Below, in pieces: positions 17,775-26,102 of a stretch of DNA of 64,000 bases. The stretch covers positions 5,582,501-5,646,500 of the forward strand of contig NZ_CP128362.1 in the NCBI RefSeq assembly GCF_034274695.1, in the 5' to 3' direction. Within the stretch, counting starts at the first letter, position 1. The number at the start of each line of letters is the position of its first letter. A model generated the notes under the pieces. That model worked only from the letters and a program-made list of their open reading frames with translations. It was not told the origin of the DNA and did not search any database. The translations under genes were made by a program, and so were the position numbers. The DNA is from Chitinophaga sp. LS1 (GTDB lineage Bacteria > Bacteroidota > Bacteroidia > Chitinophagales > Chitinophagaceae).

Positions 17775-18503
17775 TCATTCGCTACGTTTTGCACTGCGGG
17801 CCAGTGCGTAAAAGACTTCATCCATGCTGGAAGCATGGTATGTATTCTTCAGATTATGGGGTGTGTCCAACGCTTTAATACGACCATCCACCATAATAGA
17901 AATACGGTTACAATATTCTGCTTCGTCCATGTAGTGGGTGGTCACGAATACTGTTACGCCGCTGTCTGCCGCATCATAGATCAGGTTCCAGAATTGTCTG
18001 CGGGTAATAGGATCTACGCCGCCAGTTGGTTCATCCAGGAATACGATCTTCGGTTCGTGCAATACAGCTATAGAAAATGAGAGTTTTTGTTTCCAGCCGA
18101 GTGGGAGGGAACCCACTAGTTTCTTCGCTTCTTTTTCAAGGCCTAAGTCATGGATCAGTTGCTGACTCTTGGTTTTAAGTTGTTGATTGCTCAAACCATA
18201 AATACCACCAAAGAACCGGATATTCTCTGTTACCGTCAGGTCTTCATATAAGGAGAACTTCTGGCTCATGTACCCGATGTTCTTTTTGATCTGTTCCGTT
18301 TGTTTATAGACATCAAAACCCGCGATGGTCGCACTGCCAGAACTCGGTGTGGACAGTCCGCAGAGCATGCGCATAGCAGTTGTTTTGCCTGCACCATTGG
18401 CGCCCAGGAATCCGAAGATCTCGCCTTTGGCTACTTCAAAAGTGATTTCATTTGTTGCAATGAAATCGCCGAAGCGCTTGGTTAGTTTATCTGTTTTGAT
18501 CAT
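17775..18503 (-). CDS. ABC-2 exporter ATPase 2
   Basis: A 242-residue ATPase. Walker A is GANGAGKTT (34-42) and Walker B IVFLDEPTGGVD. The signature is LPLGWKQKLS instead of LSGG, a degenerate form also seen in the second ATPase half of YhiH/YbhF-type proteins. With the preceding gene it corresponds to the two halves of that fused ATPase. It overlaps the preceding ATPase gene by 17 bp. Confidence 0.92.
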   Translation of the reverse strand: MIKTDKLTKRFGDFIATNEITFEVAKGEIFGFLGANGAGKTTAMRMLCGLSTPSSGSATIAGFDVYKQTEQIKKNIGYMSQKFSLYEDLTVTENIRFFGGIYGLSNQQLKTKSQQLIHDLGLEKEAKKLVGSLPLGWKQKLSFSIAVLHEPKIVFLDEPTGGVDPITRRQFWNLIYDAADSGVTVFVTTHYMDEAEYCNRISIMVDGRIKALDTPHNLKNTYHASSMDEVFYALARSAKRSE

Positions 18504-19389
18504 CTTTCAATAGTTTAATAAAACAGTCTTCAATAGTCACGGGTGTAGGTTTTATCTCTATTCCTGTCAAATCCTGTGAAGTTAGCTCCTGTTGCAGATC
18601 GCCTTCAAAAATTACATGCGCATATTCTCCAAATGCATAGCTGTCTTTAACAAGCGAAGATGCCTGCAGGGCTTTGAGCAACCGGTGCATCTGGTCCGCT
18701 TTCACTGCATACAATTTGTCTGCAAATGCATGCACGATGTCTGATGGTGTATCAATAGACAATATTTTTCCATCCTGTATCAATGCAATTCTATCACATA
18801 GATCTGCTTCATCCATATAAGGTGTAGACACAATGATGGTGATCTCCTGTTTTTTCAATTGCCGCAACATCTCCCAGAATTCTTTTCTGGATACGGGATC
18901 GACACCCGTTGTCGGCTCATCTAAAAACAGCACCGATGGCCGGTGGATGAGCGCACAACACAATGCCAGCTTTTGTTTCATTCCACCGGAGAGTTTCCCT
19001 GCCCGCCTTTTTTTGAAAGGCTCGATCTGTACATAGATGTCTTTTATCAAATCATAATTCTCGGCTATGGTGGTATTAAACACCGTTGCAAAGAAATTCA
19101 GGTTCTCTTCCACGGTCAGGTCCTGGTACAGCGAAAACTTCCCGGGCATATATCCCGCCCGTTTGCGGATCGCTTTATAATCGCGGACCACATCAAAACC
19201 ATCTACGGTAGCACTTCCTCCATCTGGTAGTAACAAGGTGGTTAAAACCCGGAAGATACTCGTCTTGCCCGCGCCATCAGGGCCGATCAGGCCAAATAGC
19301 TCCCCTTTCTTTACAGCAAAGGATACATCATCCACGGCTGTTTTATCCTGGTACACCTTACGCAGTTTGTTGACGATTATAGCATCCAT
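18487..19389 (-). CDS. ABC-2 exporter ATPase 1
   Basis: A 300-residue ATPase with Walker A GPDGAGKTS (37-45), signature LSGGMKQKLALCCALIHRP and Walker B VLFLDEPTTGVD. The C-terminal 80 residues form the extension typical of DrrA/YhiH-type exporters. It starts three bases after the adaptor stop. 'GPDGAGKTS' rather than GPNGAGKTT is common in this subfamily. Confidence 0.92.
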   Translation of the reverse strand: MDAIIVNKLRKVYQDKTAVDDVSFAVKKGELFGLIGPDGAGKTSIFRVLTTLLLPDGGSATVDGFDVVRDYKAIRKRAGYMPGKFSLYQDLTVEENLNFFATVFNTTIAENYDLIKDIYVQIEPFKKRRAGKLSGGMKQKLALCCALIHRPSVLFLDEPTTGVDPVSRKEFWEMLRQLKKQEITIIVSTPYMDEADLCDRIALIQDGKILSIDTPSDIVHAFADKLYAVKADQMHRLLKALQASSLVKDSYAFGEYAHVIFEGDLQQELTSQDLTGIEIKPTPVTIEDCFIKLLKDDQNR

Positions 19390-19392
19390 AAG

Positions 19393-20274
19393 TTATAATT
19401 TAATCTCTCCGTACATCCCTATTTTCAGAAATCCGTCATTATGTACGCGCACTTTGAGGGCATATACGAGGTTGGCTCTTTCATCTTTTGTCTGAATCGT
19501 CTTAGGGGTGAACTCTGCTTTATTACTGATCCATTCGATGGTGCCTGTTTGATCCTTCATGTTATCAACCAATACTTTCACCTGTTGACCAGGTTTTACA
19601 AGAGACAGCTGATCCCCCGTCAGGTAGGCTCTTAAAATGATGGTATTCAAAGCAGCGATCTTGTACACGGCCTTGCCGGGACTCGTTACTTCGCCTGCTT
19701 CTGCATACTTGGTAAGGACAGTGCCATCAATAGGATTTGTTAGTCTGCATTTATCCAGTTGATCATCGATTTGTTGGATCTGTGCCTGTAAAGGGGCTGC
19801 CTGATCTTTTAGGTTGGTAGTCGTAATACCGAGAGAAGACTGTGTCGCGGCGATTTGTTTTTTCACAATAGCTACCTGTGAAACTGCATCATCCAGTTGT
19901 TTGCGGGTCGCAGCATCTGCTTTGAGTAAATTCTCCGTACGATCTCTTTCTCTTTCTGCCTGTCTCAGTTGTTCCTGCAAAGCGGCAGTTTGTGCAGAGA
20001 TATCCGGACGGCCGCTCAGTACTGCACTGATCTGTGCCTGTAATTGTTTCTTTTTCAGTATGAGTTGAATGCTGTCGATATAACCCACTACCTGACCGGC
20101 TTTCAGCACTTGTCCTTCTTCAACATCCAGTGATTTGATATTGCCGGAAGCCTCTGCAGATACAATCGTTTCCACTGCTTCGAAAGTTCCGGATGCGTCG
20201 TATGCTGCTTCTTTTTTATTACAAGCTGAGAGGGTAGCAGCGACGAGTATGAGTATGATTAGATGCTTTTTCAT
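19393..20274 (-). CDS. HlyD-family adaptor (YhiI-like)
   Basis: A 293-residue adaptor with a lipoprotein-type signal (LVAATLSACNKK), so it is probably lipid-anchored in the periplasm. A lipoyl half-motif (SAEASGNIKSLDVEEGQVLKAGQ), a long coiled coil (about 75-165) and the second half (NPIDGTVLTKYAEAGEV) are visible. Start overlaps the TolC stop (ATGA). Confidence 0.92.
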   Translation of the reverse strand: MKKHLIILILVAATLSACNKKEAAYDASGTFEAVETIVSAEASGNIKSLDVEEGQVLKAGQVVGYIDSIQLILKKKQLQAQISAVLSGRPDISAQTAALQEQLRQAERERDRTENLLKADAATRKQLDDAVSQVAIVKKQIAATQSSLGITTTNLKDQAAPLQAQIQQIDDQLDKCRLTNPIDGTVLTKYAEAGEVTSPGKAVYKIAALNTIILRAYLTGDQLSLVKPGQQVKVLVDNMKDQTGTIEWISNKAEFTPKTIQTKDERANLVYALKVRVHNDGFLKIGMYGEIKL

Positions 20275-21506
20275 AGATTACCTGTAGTAGTTTGTTGATT
20301 ATATTGTGAGAGCAGCCATTGCATTTCGTGGAGGGACTTATTTTGTCTGGCCAGATTTTCATCATTTACTTCTTTCAGAAAGTCATTGCCGGTGATCACG
20401 CCATTCTCCAATTGGGCGATAGCCGCAGTTTTGACCTGTGAACGCAATTTGATAATTGCATCGTCAGACGTCATTAATTGCTGGTATTTGTTCACTGCCG
20501 CAGATTCCTGTTGTACAGTCATAGCTGTGTTAAACAAGAAGGTTTCTTTTTGTACCGCTATTTCCTGCTGGTTTACGACGATCTGCGCTCTCTTTTTCTT
20601 CAGGGTGTAAAAGGCTGAAGGAGACCAGCTGAAGCGAATACCTCCGAGATAGTAAGCCCGAAAACTATTGTCCAGCATATTCAATCCTGGTCGGCCATAT
20701 CCCCCCTGAATATAGAAACCAACCTTGGGCCGGGTACCTACCGTCAATAGCTGATCCTGTAGCAGTAAAGATCTCTGTTGCGCATCAAAGGATAATAATT
20801 CCGGACGATGAATGCTATCGTTGAGCGATAAAGAAGCTGGTTTCTCCAACGAGGTGACCGGAGCACCAATAAATAAAGAGAGCATGTTAGCATAAGCCTC
20901 GCGGCTACTGGCAATTTCAATATTATGTTGCTGGGTAGCCAGTATTTCTGCATTGATCAGATCTGCATTACTCCGAAAAGCCGTCCCATTATCCAGCGCG
21001 GCCTGTGTTTTCTTCAACCCCAGTTGCAGGTCTGCCAGCATCAGGTCATTTTGTTTCAACTGTTCATCCGCCAGCAGAATCCCAAAATACAGCTGGTTAA
21101 TTCTGTCTTTGAGCGCATACAGATCTGCCTGCAACTGCTGCCTTGACACGACCTCATTGCTCTTTTGCAGCTCCTGCTGTTTCGCAATTTCACCTCCATC
21201 ATAAATCACCTGGTCCAGTTGCGCCGTGGCCTTATATTGGTCCTTGTTCAAGGCTGGTATGTTCACCCCCGGTATGCTGATCGGTATCTGCGTCACGGCA
21301 GATTGGTAAGTGGCCTGTGCATTCAGGGAAAACTGCGGTAGGTATCCCTTTTTCAGGTTGTCAATCGTGTACGCCGCCGATTTGCTGATCAGGTCATATC
21401 TTTTCGTCAGCGGATAATGCTGTTCCGCCAGCCGGTGGCATTCCGGCAAGGTGAGTTGCCCCCTGGCAGACAACGAAAATAATAGTAGCAGGACGTAGTA
21501 TTTCAT
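20271..21506 (-). CDS. TolC-family outer membrane protein of the ABC-2 exporter
   Basis: A 411-residue protein with a signal peptide (to about residue 16, SARGQ) and two OEP repeats rich in coiled coil. It is the first structural gene of the exporter operon. Two inverted repeats sit between it and tetR: TTAAACA/TGTTTAA next to the ATG, and TTAATCA-AA-TGATTAA at 21522-21537, the latter matching a motif in front of tetR. Confidence 0.92.
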   Translation of the reverse strand: MKYYVLLLLFSLSARGQLTLPECHRLAEQHYPLTKRYDLISKSAAYTIDNLKKGYLPQFSLNAQATYQSAVTQIPISIPGVNIPALNKDQYKATAQLDQVIYDGGEIAKQQELQKSNEVVSRQQLQADLYALKDRINQLYFGILLADEQLKQNDLMLADLQLGLKKTQAALDNGTAFRSNADLINAEILATQQHNIEIASSREAYANMLSLFIGAPVTSLEKPASLSLNDSIHRPELLSFDAQQRSLLLQDQLLTVGTRPKVGFYIQGGYGRPGLNMLDNSFRAYYLGGIRFSWSPSAFYTLKKKRAQIVVNQQEIAVQKETFLFNTAMTVQQESAAVNKYQQLMTSDDAIIKLRSQVKTAAIAQLENGVITGNDFLKEVNDENLARQNKSLHEMQWLLSQYNQQTTTGNL

Positions 21507-21521
21507 ATTTAAACATATTGT

Positions 21522-21537
21522 TTAATCAAATGATTAA
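21522..21537. promoter_or_regulatory. Putative TetR operator in front of the exporter operon
   Basis: TTAATCA-AA-TGATTAA is a perfect palindrome with 7-bp arms, 16 bases upstream of the TolC start codon. A second palindrome, TTAAACA-TAT-TGTTTAA, lies at 21508-21524. The first shares its core AAATGATTAA with the site at 22185-22202 upstream of tetR. Confidence 0.65.
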
Positions 21538-21560
21538 TGCGTAGGCAAAAAAAATGCAGC

Positions 21561-22154
21561 TTATTCAAGCATACATTTCAGCCAGATGGGAATCAGCTTC
21601 TTACGTTCTTCCATTAGCTGATTATACTGTTCATCGGTTAATGCTGCGGTTCCCTGCAGTATGGGCCGGGCGGCAAATGGAAAGATCAGCATCCCCAAAA
21701 ACGACATCAGGAAATGTATCGGATTGATATCTTTCTTTTTCTCCTGTAACTGCTGCATAAAGTGGGACCCGATCACATAGGCATCTACATTCAGCGTTTC
21801 CCGCAGCCAGACAGGGTTTTGCCTCAATTCACTCAGCACAAATAAAGGCAGGTCCGGATTCAGAAAAAGCATATCTATATAACTTGTGGCGATATAAGCA
21901 ATCTTCTCATCCAGCGATTTACTTTTATCATTCAGCGTCGGCGCCAGTATGCCAAACAGCTTTTTCAGGTTTTCGGCCATCACAATTGAAAACAACTTCT
22001 CCTTACTACGGAAGTAATAATTCAACAGGGCCAGGTTCATTCCAGCCTCTTCTGCAATGTCACGGGTCTTGGTAGCGGCATACCCTTTTCTGGTGAAAAT
22101 CGTCCTGGCGGCGGCTTTAATCTTTTCTTCCGTTGAAATGCTCTTCTCTTCCAT
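21561..22154 (-). CDS. TetR-family transcriptional regulator
   Basis: A 197-residue regulator with a TetR N-terminal helix-turn-helix at about residues 26-50 (TRDIAEEAGMNLALLNYYFRS) and a helical ligand domain. It lies directly upstream of the efflux operon in the same direction, 54 bp away, and shares an operator-like palindrome with it, so it very probably represses both. A perfect -7 box (22162-22169) sits seven bases before the ATG. Confidence 0.93.
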   Translation of the reverse strand: MEEKSISTEEKIKAAARTIFTRKGYAATKTRDIAEEAGMNLALLNYYFRSKEKLFSIVMAENLKKLFGILAPTLNDKSKSLDEKIAYIATSYIDMLFLNPDLPLFVLSELRQNPVWLRETLNVDAYVIGSHFMQQLQEKKKDINPIHFLMSFLGMLIFPFAARPILQGTAALTDEQYNQLMEERKKLIPIWLKCMLE

Positions 22155-22161
22155 GATTGTA

Positions 22162-22169
22162 CAAAGGTA
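22162..22169 (-). promoter_or_regulatory. -7 box for tetR
   Basis: TACCTTTG on the minus strand, an exact TAnnTTTG match, seven bases before the ATG at 22154. Confidence 0.65.
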
Positions 22170-22184
22170 AAGTTAAAATATTGA

Positions 22185-22202
22185 TTTAAACAAATGATTA
22201 AA
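22185..22202. promoter_or_regulatory. Putative TetR autoregulatory operator
   Basis: TTTAAACAAATGATTAAA is an 18-bp near-palindrome located 15-33 bases upstream of the tetR -7 box, over the expected -33 region. It shares ten consecutive bases with the palindrome at 21522-21537. Confidence 0.6.
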
Positions 22203-22298
22203 GTTTTATAGGGGGAGGAATTTTACAAAATAGAGCAGATTATTTGATTTTCTTAAGCTTCTATTTGAATATCGTTAATGCCTCCCAAAAACACGCCA

Positions 22299-22306
22299 TA
22301 ACTTTG
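22299..22306 (+). promoter_or_regulatory. -7 box for the cupin gene
   Basis: TAACTTTG, an exact TAnnTTTG match, 26 bases before the ATG at 22333. Its last base is the G of the GTG at 22306, so a start there would lie within the promoter. Confidence 0.65.
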
Positions 22307-22332
22307 TGGCAAGAAAACTTGTTAGAATAGTC

Positions 22333-22737
22333 ATGGAAATAATCAGAACCGGCACTCAGCCATCAGGAAAAGGCCCCGCCGAGTACTTCACTGGGTCTGT
22401 TAGAATTGATCCTTTAAATAATCCTCCCGATCCGGCCCGCGTAGCCATGGCCCTGGTCACTTTTGAACCCGGCGCCCGTACTGCCTGGCATACTCACCCC
22501 TTAGGGCAGACCCTGATCGTCACCGCTGGCAGTGGTTGGGTACAAAAGGAAGGCGGTCCCAGGGAGGAAATTCACCCTGGCGATGTCGTGTGGTTTACCC
22601 CCGGTGAAAAACACTGGCACGGCGCTACTGCCACCACTGGCATGAGCCACATCGCCATACAGGAAAAACTAAATGGTTCCCCCGTAGATTGGATGGAACA
22701 GGTAACGGAAGAACAGTATAACAAAACGCATGAGTAA
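22333..22737 (+). CDS. Cupin-domain protein (mandelonitrile-lyase-like cupin)
   Basis: A 134-residue single-domain cupin. Metal ligands are visible in [12 protein letters not shown] (two His and Gln) and in the second motif GEKHWHGA. The arrangement with 'AWHTHPLGQ' and '[16 protein letters not shown]' is that of small bacterial cupins that include manganese-dependent hydroxynitrile lyases, but many relatives have unknown reactions. ATG 22333 is chosen over GTG 22306 because the latter is inside the promoter box. Followed by a strong terminator. Confidence 0.85.
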   Translation: MEIIRTGTQPSGKGPAEYFTGSVRIDPLNNPPDPARVAMALVTFEPGARTAWHTHPLGQTLIVTAGSGWVQKEGGPREEIHPGDVVWFTPGEKHWHGATATTGMSHIAIQEKLNGSPVDWMEQVTEEQYNKTHE

Positions 22738-22762
22738 TTGCAGTTGGCCAACCGTCATAATA

Positions 22763-22790
22763 CCTGCCGATCGCCTTCGGCAGGGTTTTT
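22763..22790 (+). terminator. Rho-independent terminator of the cupin gene
   Basis: CCTGCCGA and TCGGCAGG pair around a 6-nt loop, followed by GTTTTT. Confidence 0.85.
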
Positions 22791-22875
22791 CCATTTCATA
22801 TCTCCTCCTTGTTCATTTCAAGTCCCATTATGCGCATTTTAACCCCTTAATTTCCCTGTAATTTTAATTTGTATG

Positions 22876-22883
22876 TACATTTG
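22876..22883 (+). promoter_or_regulatory. -7 box for the second LytS/LytTR pair
   Basis: TACATTTG, an exact TAnnTTTG match, ends three bases before the ATG at 22887. If used, the transcript would be leaderless or start a few bases inside the frame, so its use is uncertain. Confidence 0.4.
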
Positions 22884-22886
22884 CAG

Positions 22887-23912
22887 ATGTCACACTCATA
22901 CCAGTTAAAATGGTGTTTCATCATGATTTTCATCCTCGGCGGCGGAACAGTCCTGATGAGATTAAAGGATTTTAACTTCCACAATATCCGGACGTTCCTG
23001 GAGTACTTTTCCATGATTACCATTACTACATTCGCCTGCTGGATGGTACACGGGTTTCTCAGGTTACACGAGCCCAAAGGAGTCAGCAAACAACTCCGTC
23101 CCATTGTCCGGATAGCCGCCGCCATGCTGGTGGCATTTTGTCTCAATTACCTTTCAGTAATTATAATTCCGAGCAGGTTTTTATTTCAGGACATGGTATT
23201 TCATCATACGTATGCCGATTTTTTACGCATCATCATCGGTGCATTTTTTATCAGTATGTTTTGTCACATCGTATGGAGCTCGCTGGCTGTCAACATCGTG
23301 CTGCAAAAAACACAACTTGAAAATGAGCATCTTAAGCAGGCTCACCTCCGTGCACAGCTGCTCTCCTTACAACAACAGATCAGCCCTCATTTCCTGTTCA
23401 ATTCTCTCAGTACGCTCAAGCACATCGCTCATGATAAAGACACCAAGGACTTTGTGGTGCAGCTATCCCACGTATATCGTTACCTGCTGAACATCAATGA
23501 ACACCAGATCACGAAGCTCGTTGATGAACTGAACTTTATCGACTCTTATTTATACATTCTCTATCAGCGTTTCGAAGGTGATCTGAAAGTACAGATCAAT
23601 ATTCCTGAGCAGTATCACAATTACCTGATACCACCTTTAGCCATTCAGCTCTTAATAGAAAATGCCATTAAGCACAATGCGCTCTCCCCGGAAACACCTT
23701 TGCTGATAGAGATCTTTATTGAAAATGAAACAGTCACAGTCAAAAATATCCGCCAGCCCAAAAAGTACCCCGTAGAGAGTACCAAATTAGGTTTGCAGAA
23801 TATCAACGAACGCTTCCTGTTATTGTTCGATAAACAAATTACCATCGACAACACCGACGAAAGTTTTACTGTACATCTACCAGTCATTAGCCATGAACGT
23901 TATTATCATTGA
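22887..23912 (+). CDS. LytS-like sensor histidine kinase (second)
   Basis: A 341-residue kinase with four predicted membrane helices (about 9-24, 41-58, 73-95, 113-138), a coiled linker, the phospho-acceptor His168 in QQISPHFLFNSLSTL and an ATPase domain with 'IQLLIENAIKHNAL' and 'KLGLQNINERFLLLF'. The start at 22887 replaces an upstream TTG. It overlaps the regulator gene by 20 bp. This pair precedes an RND efflux operon. Confidence 0.9.
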   Translation: MSHSYQLKWCFIMIFILGGGTVLMRLKDFNFHNIRTFLEYFSMITITTFACWMVHGFLRLHEPKGVSKQLRPIVRIAAAMLVAFCLNYLSVIIIPSRFLFQDMVFHHTYADFLRIIIGAFFISMFCHIVWSSLAVNIVLQKTQLENEHLKQAHLRAQLLSLQQQISPHFLFNSLSTLKHIAHDKDTKDFVVQLSHVYRYLLNINEHQITKLVDELNFIDSYLYILYQRFEGDLKVQINIPEQYHNYLIPPLAIQLLIENAIKHNALSPETPLLIEIFIENETVTVKNIRQPKKYPVESTKLGLQNINERFLLLFDKQITIDNTDESFTVHLPVISHERYYH

Positions 23913-24645
23913 AGACGAGCGTAAAACAGCCAGAGAATTACAAGACATCCTCACCAATATCGACAGCGAAATCCGCGTTCTGCAGGTATTGCCCTCTGTA
24001 GTGGCTGCCATCCGTTGGTTCAGGGAAAACCCTGCACCTGACCTGATATTTTCAGATATCCAGTTGGGCGATGGCCTCTGTTTTGAAATCTATCGCGAAG
24101 TATCGGTGAATGCGCCAATCATTTTCTGTACCGCCTTTGACCAGTATGCCATTCAGGCTTTTGAATCCAATAGTATCGACTATCTGCTAAAACCACTGGA
24201 AGAAGCCCAGGTAGAAAGGAGTCTGAAGAAATTTCATCGTATCAAAGACCATTACAATACCTACCAGCAAAGTCTGACGAAGGCCATGACCCAAATGGAA
24301 AATGCCTACCGCCATACCATCCTCGTACATTACAGGGAGAAAATGGTGCCCGTCAAGGTAACCGATCTTGCCTATATACATGCCGCCAATGGTGTGGTAA
24401 CCCTCCATACCCGCAACGATCAGGATTACACGATCCAGTACACCATCGACCAACTGGAGAACATGCTGAACCGCAATGACTTCTTCAGGGCCAACCGCCA
24501 ATTTATATTACACAGGGAAAGTATCACGGATATTGAACATTACTTCAACCGGAGATTGATAATCAAGACGAACTGTAAAACCCCGGAAAAGATTATCGTA
24601 AGCCGCCTTAAGGCACAGGACTTTTTACGCTGGATAGAGCAGTGA
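23893..24645 (+). CDS. LytTR-family response regulator (second)
   Basis: A 250-residue regulator: receiver with acidic EDE at 7-9, Asp55 in LIFSDIQLGDGL and Lys in LLKPL; LytTR domain from about residue 145 to the end ('FFRANRQFILHRESI'). It shares 'FSDIQLGDGLxFEI' with the third pair's regulator at 35.1 kb. It lies directly upstream of the TolC/MFP/RND operon, separated by about 110 bp that hold candidate direct repeats. Confidence 0.93.
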   Translation: MNVIIIEDERKTARELQDILTNIDSEIRVLQVLPSVVAAIRWFRENPAPDLIFSDIQLGDGLCFEIYREVSVNAPIIFCTAFDQYAIQAFESNSIDYLLKPLEEAQVERSLKKFHRIKDHYNTYQQSLTKAMTQMENAYRHTILVHYREKMVPVKVTDLAYIHAANGVVTLHTRNDQDYTIQYTIDQLENMLNRNDFFRANRQFILHRESITDIEHYFNRRLIIKTNCKTPEKIIVSRLKAQDFLRWIEQ

Positions 24646-24646
24646 C

Positions 24647-24688
24647 ACTTCATTTCCATTTTTGCTCACTTCATTTCCCTATTTGCGC
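24647..24688. promoter_or_regulatory. Candidate LytTR binding site: direct repeats 21 bp apart
   Basis: ACTTCATTTCC occurs at 24647 and again at 24668, with related tails (ATTTTTGCTC and CTATTTGCGC). LytTR proteins bind pairs of direct repeats about two helical turns apart; the spacing fits, but the sequence was not compared with any known site. It lies 82 to 41 bases upstream of the -7 box. Confidence 0.4.
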
Positions 24689-24728
24689 TTTTCATTCATA
24701 TTTAAATAAATGGCGCAAATGTAGTCTG

Positions 24729-24736
24729 TAGTTTTG
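24729..24736 (+). promoter_or_regulatory. -7 box of the RND efflux operon
   Basis: TAGTTTTG, an exact TAnnTTTG match, 17 bases before ATG 24754. Confidence 0.65.
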
Positions 24737-24753
24737 TCTCATTGCATAGTTAT

Positions 24754-26094
24754 ATGATGAAGAAAAAACTACTTATTGCAGGATTATTGCTAATCAATGG
24801 TGCCTCTTATGCCCAGAACAACTGGACACTCAAGAGCTGCATTGAATACGGTTTGAAAAACCACCGTAGCAATGTTGTGTATGCCAATGATAAAAAAGCT
24901 GCAGATGCCAAAGCCCGCGAAGCACTGGCCGCTTACCTGCCCAGTGTTAGTATCTCAGGCTCTATCGACGACAACCTGAAAGTACAGGAAACCGTGATTC
25001 CTGCCGGTATATTCGGCGACCACGATATTCGTGTTGCATTTACCAAGAAATTCAATACTAACCCTGTAGCACAACTGGATCAAACCATTTTCGATCAGTC
25101 TTTGCTCACCGGTCTCAAGGCGAATAAATATAACAGGGAATCTGCCGACCTGAATGTGCAGCAGAATAACGAGACCATCATATACAATATCAGCAGTGCT
25201 TTTGCACAGATCTTCGTGTACAGGGAACAGCTATCTCTCCTGCATACGAATCTGGACAACTACCACGAACAGATGGACATCACCAGTCAGCAGGTAAACA
25301 AAGGCACCGTATTGCAGAAAGAACTGGACAAAGTAACCGTTGACTACAACAATACCGTGTCTAAAATACACGTTGCAGAAAGTAACCTTACTTTATCTTA
25401 CAATCAGCTCAAATATGAAATGGGATTTCCGCTCACTGATACGATCACTGTAGACAGTGTGGAAGCTGCTAAAGCCTTTAATAACCTGGCTATCGCCGCG
25501 CCAGATGCGAATACCTTTTCAGCTGCGAACCGCCTGGATTTCCGTATTTCACAGGTCAATGAGAAAATGCTGGCCATAGATGAGCAGCGCCTCCGCAATG
25601 GTATCTATCCACGACTCACCGCATATGCCCGTTATGGTGCAGTTGGTTATGGCGATAACCTGAATGAGTCTTTCAAATCACTGGCTACTTATTCCGCCAT
25701 AGGTATCAAACTCAGTATTCCCATTCTCGATTTCTATAAGCGTAATGCGCAATCGTCACAGGCAAAATACAAACACCTGAATGCAATCGAACAATTAAAA
25801 ATAGACGAAGGTAAATACGCAATGGAATACCAGAATGCCCGCACCAAAGTAATACAGGAGCAGGGCAATATGGACAATAACCGGCGCAATATAGAACTGG
25901 CGCAATCTGTGTTCACCACTACCAATCTGCAATACCAGAAAGGTACCACGGACATGACCGATTGGCTCAATGCCCAGAACTCACTGAAAGAAGCGCAGAA
26001 CAATTACCTGAGCTCCGTATATAATTTCTTCCTCGCCCGTATCGATCTCGAAAAAGCGGGTGGATCACTCAAGACCTTTTACCTGGCTCTATAA
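24754..26094 (+). CDS. TolC-family outer membrane protein of the RND pump
   Basis: A 446-residue protein with a signal peptide (MMKKKLLIAGLLLINGASYAQ, 21 residues when split there) and two OEP repeats (about 28-225 and 250-440). 'WTLKSCIEYGLKNH' and 'TDMTDWLNAQNSLKEA' are family motifs. The start is ATG 24754 or 24757; an upstream TTG at 24742 is only five bases after the -7 box and is rejected. It begins a four-gene efflux operon. Confidence 0.92.
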   Translation: MMKKKLLIAGLLLINGASYAQNNWTLKSCIEYGLKNHRSNVVYANDKKAADAKAREALAAYLPSVSISGSIDDNLKVQETVIPAGIFGDHDIRVAFTKKFNTNPVAQLDQTIFDQSLLTGLKANKYNRESADLNVQQNNETIIYNISSAFAQIFVYREQLSLLHTNLDNYHEQMDITSQQVNKGTVLQKELDKVTVDYNNTVSKIHVAESNLTLSYNQLKYEMGFPLTDTITVDSVEAAKAFNNLAIAAPDANTFSAANRLDFRISQVNEKMLAIDEQRLRNGIYPRLTAYARYGAVGYGDNLNESFKSLATYSAIGIKLSIPILDFYKRNAQSSQAKYKHLNAIEQLKIDEGKYAMEYQNARTKVIQEQGNMDNNRRNIELAQSVFTTTNLQYQKGTTDMTDWLNAQNSLKEAQNNYLSSVYNFFLARIDLEKAGGSLKTFYLAL

Positions 26095-26102
26095 ATAGCA
26101 AT

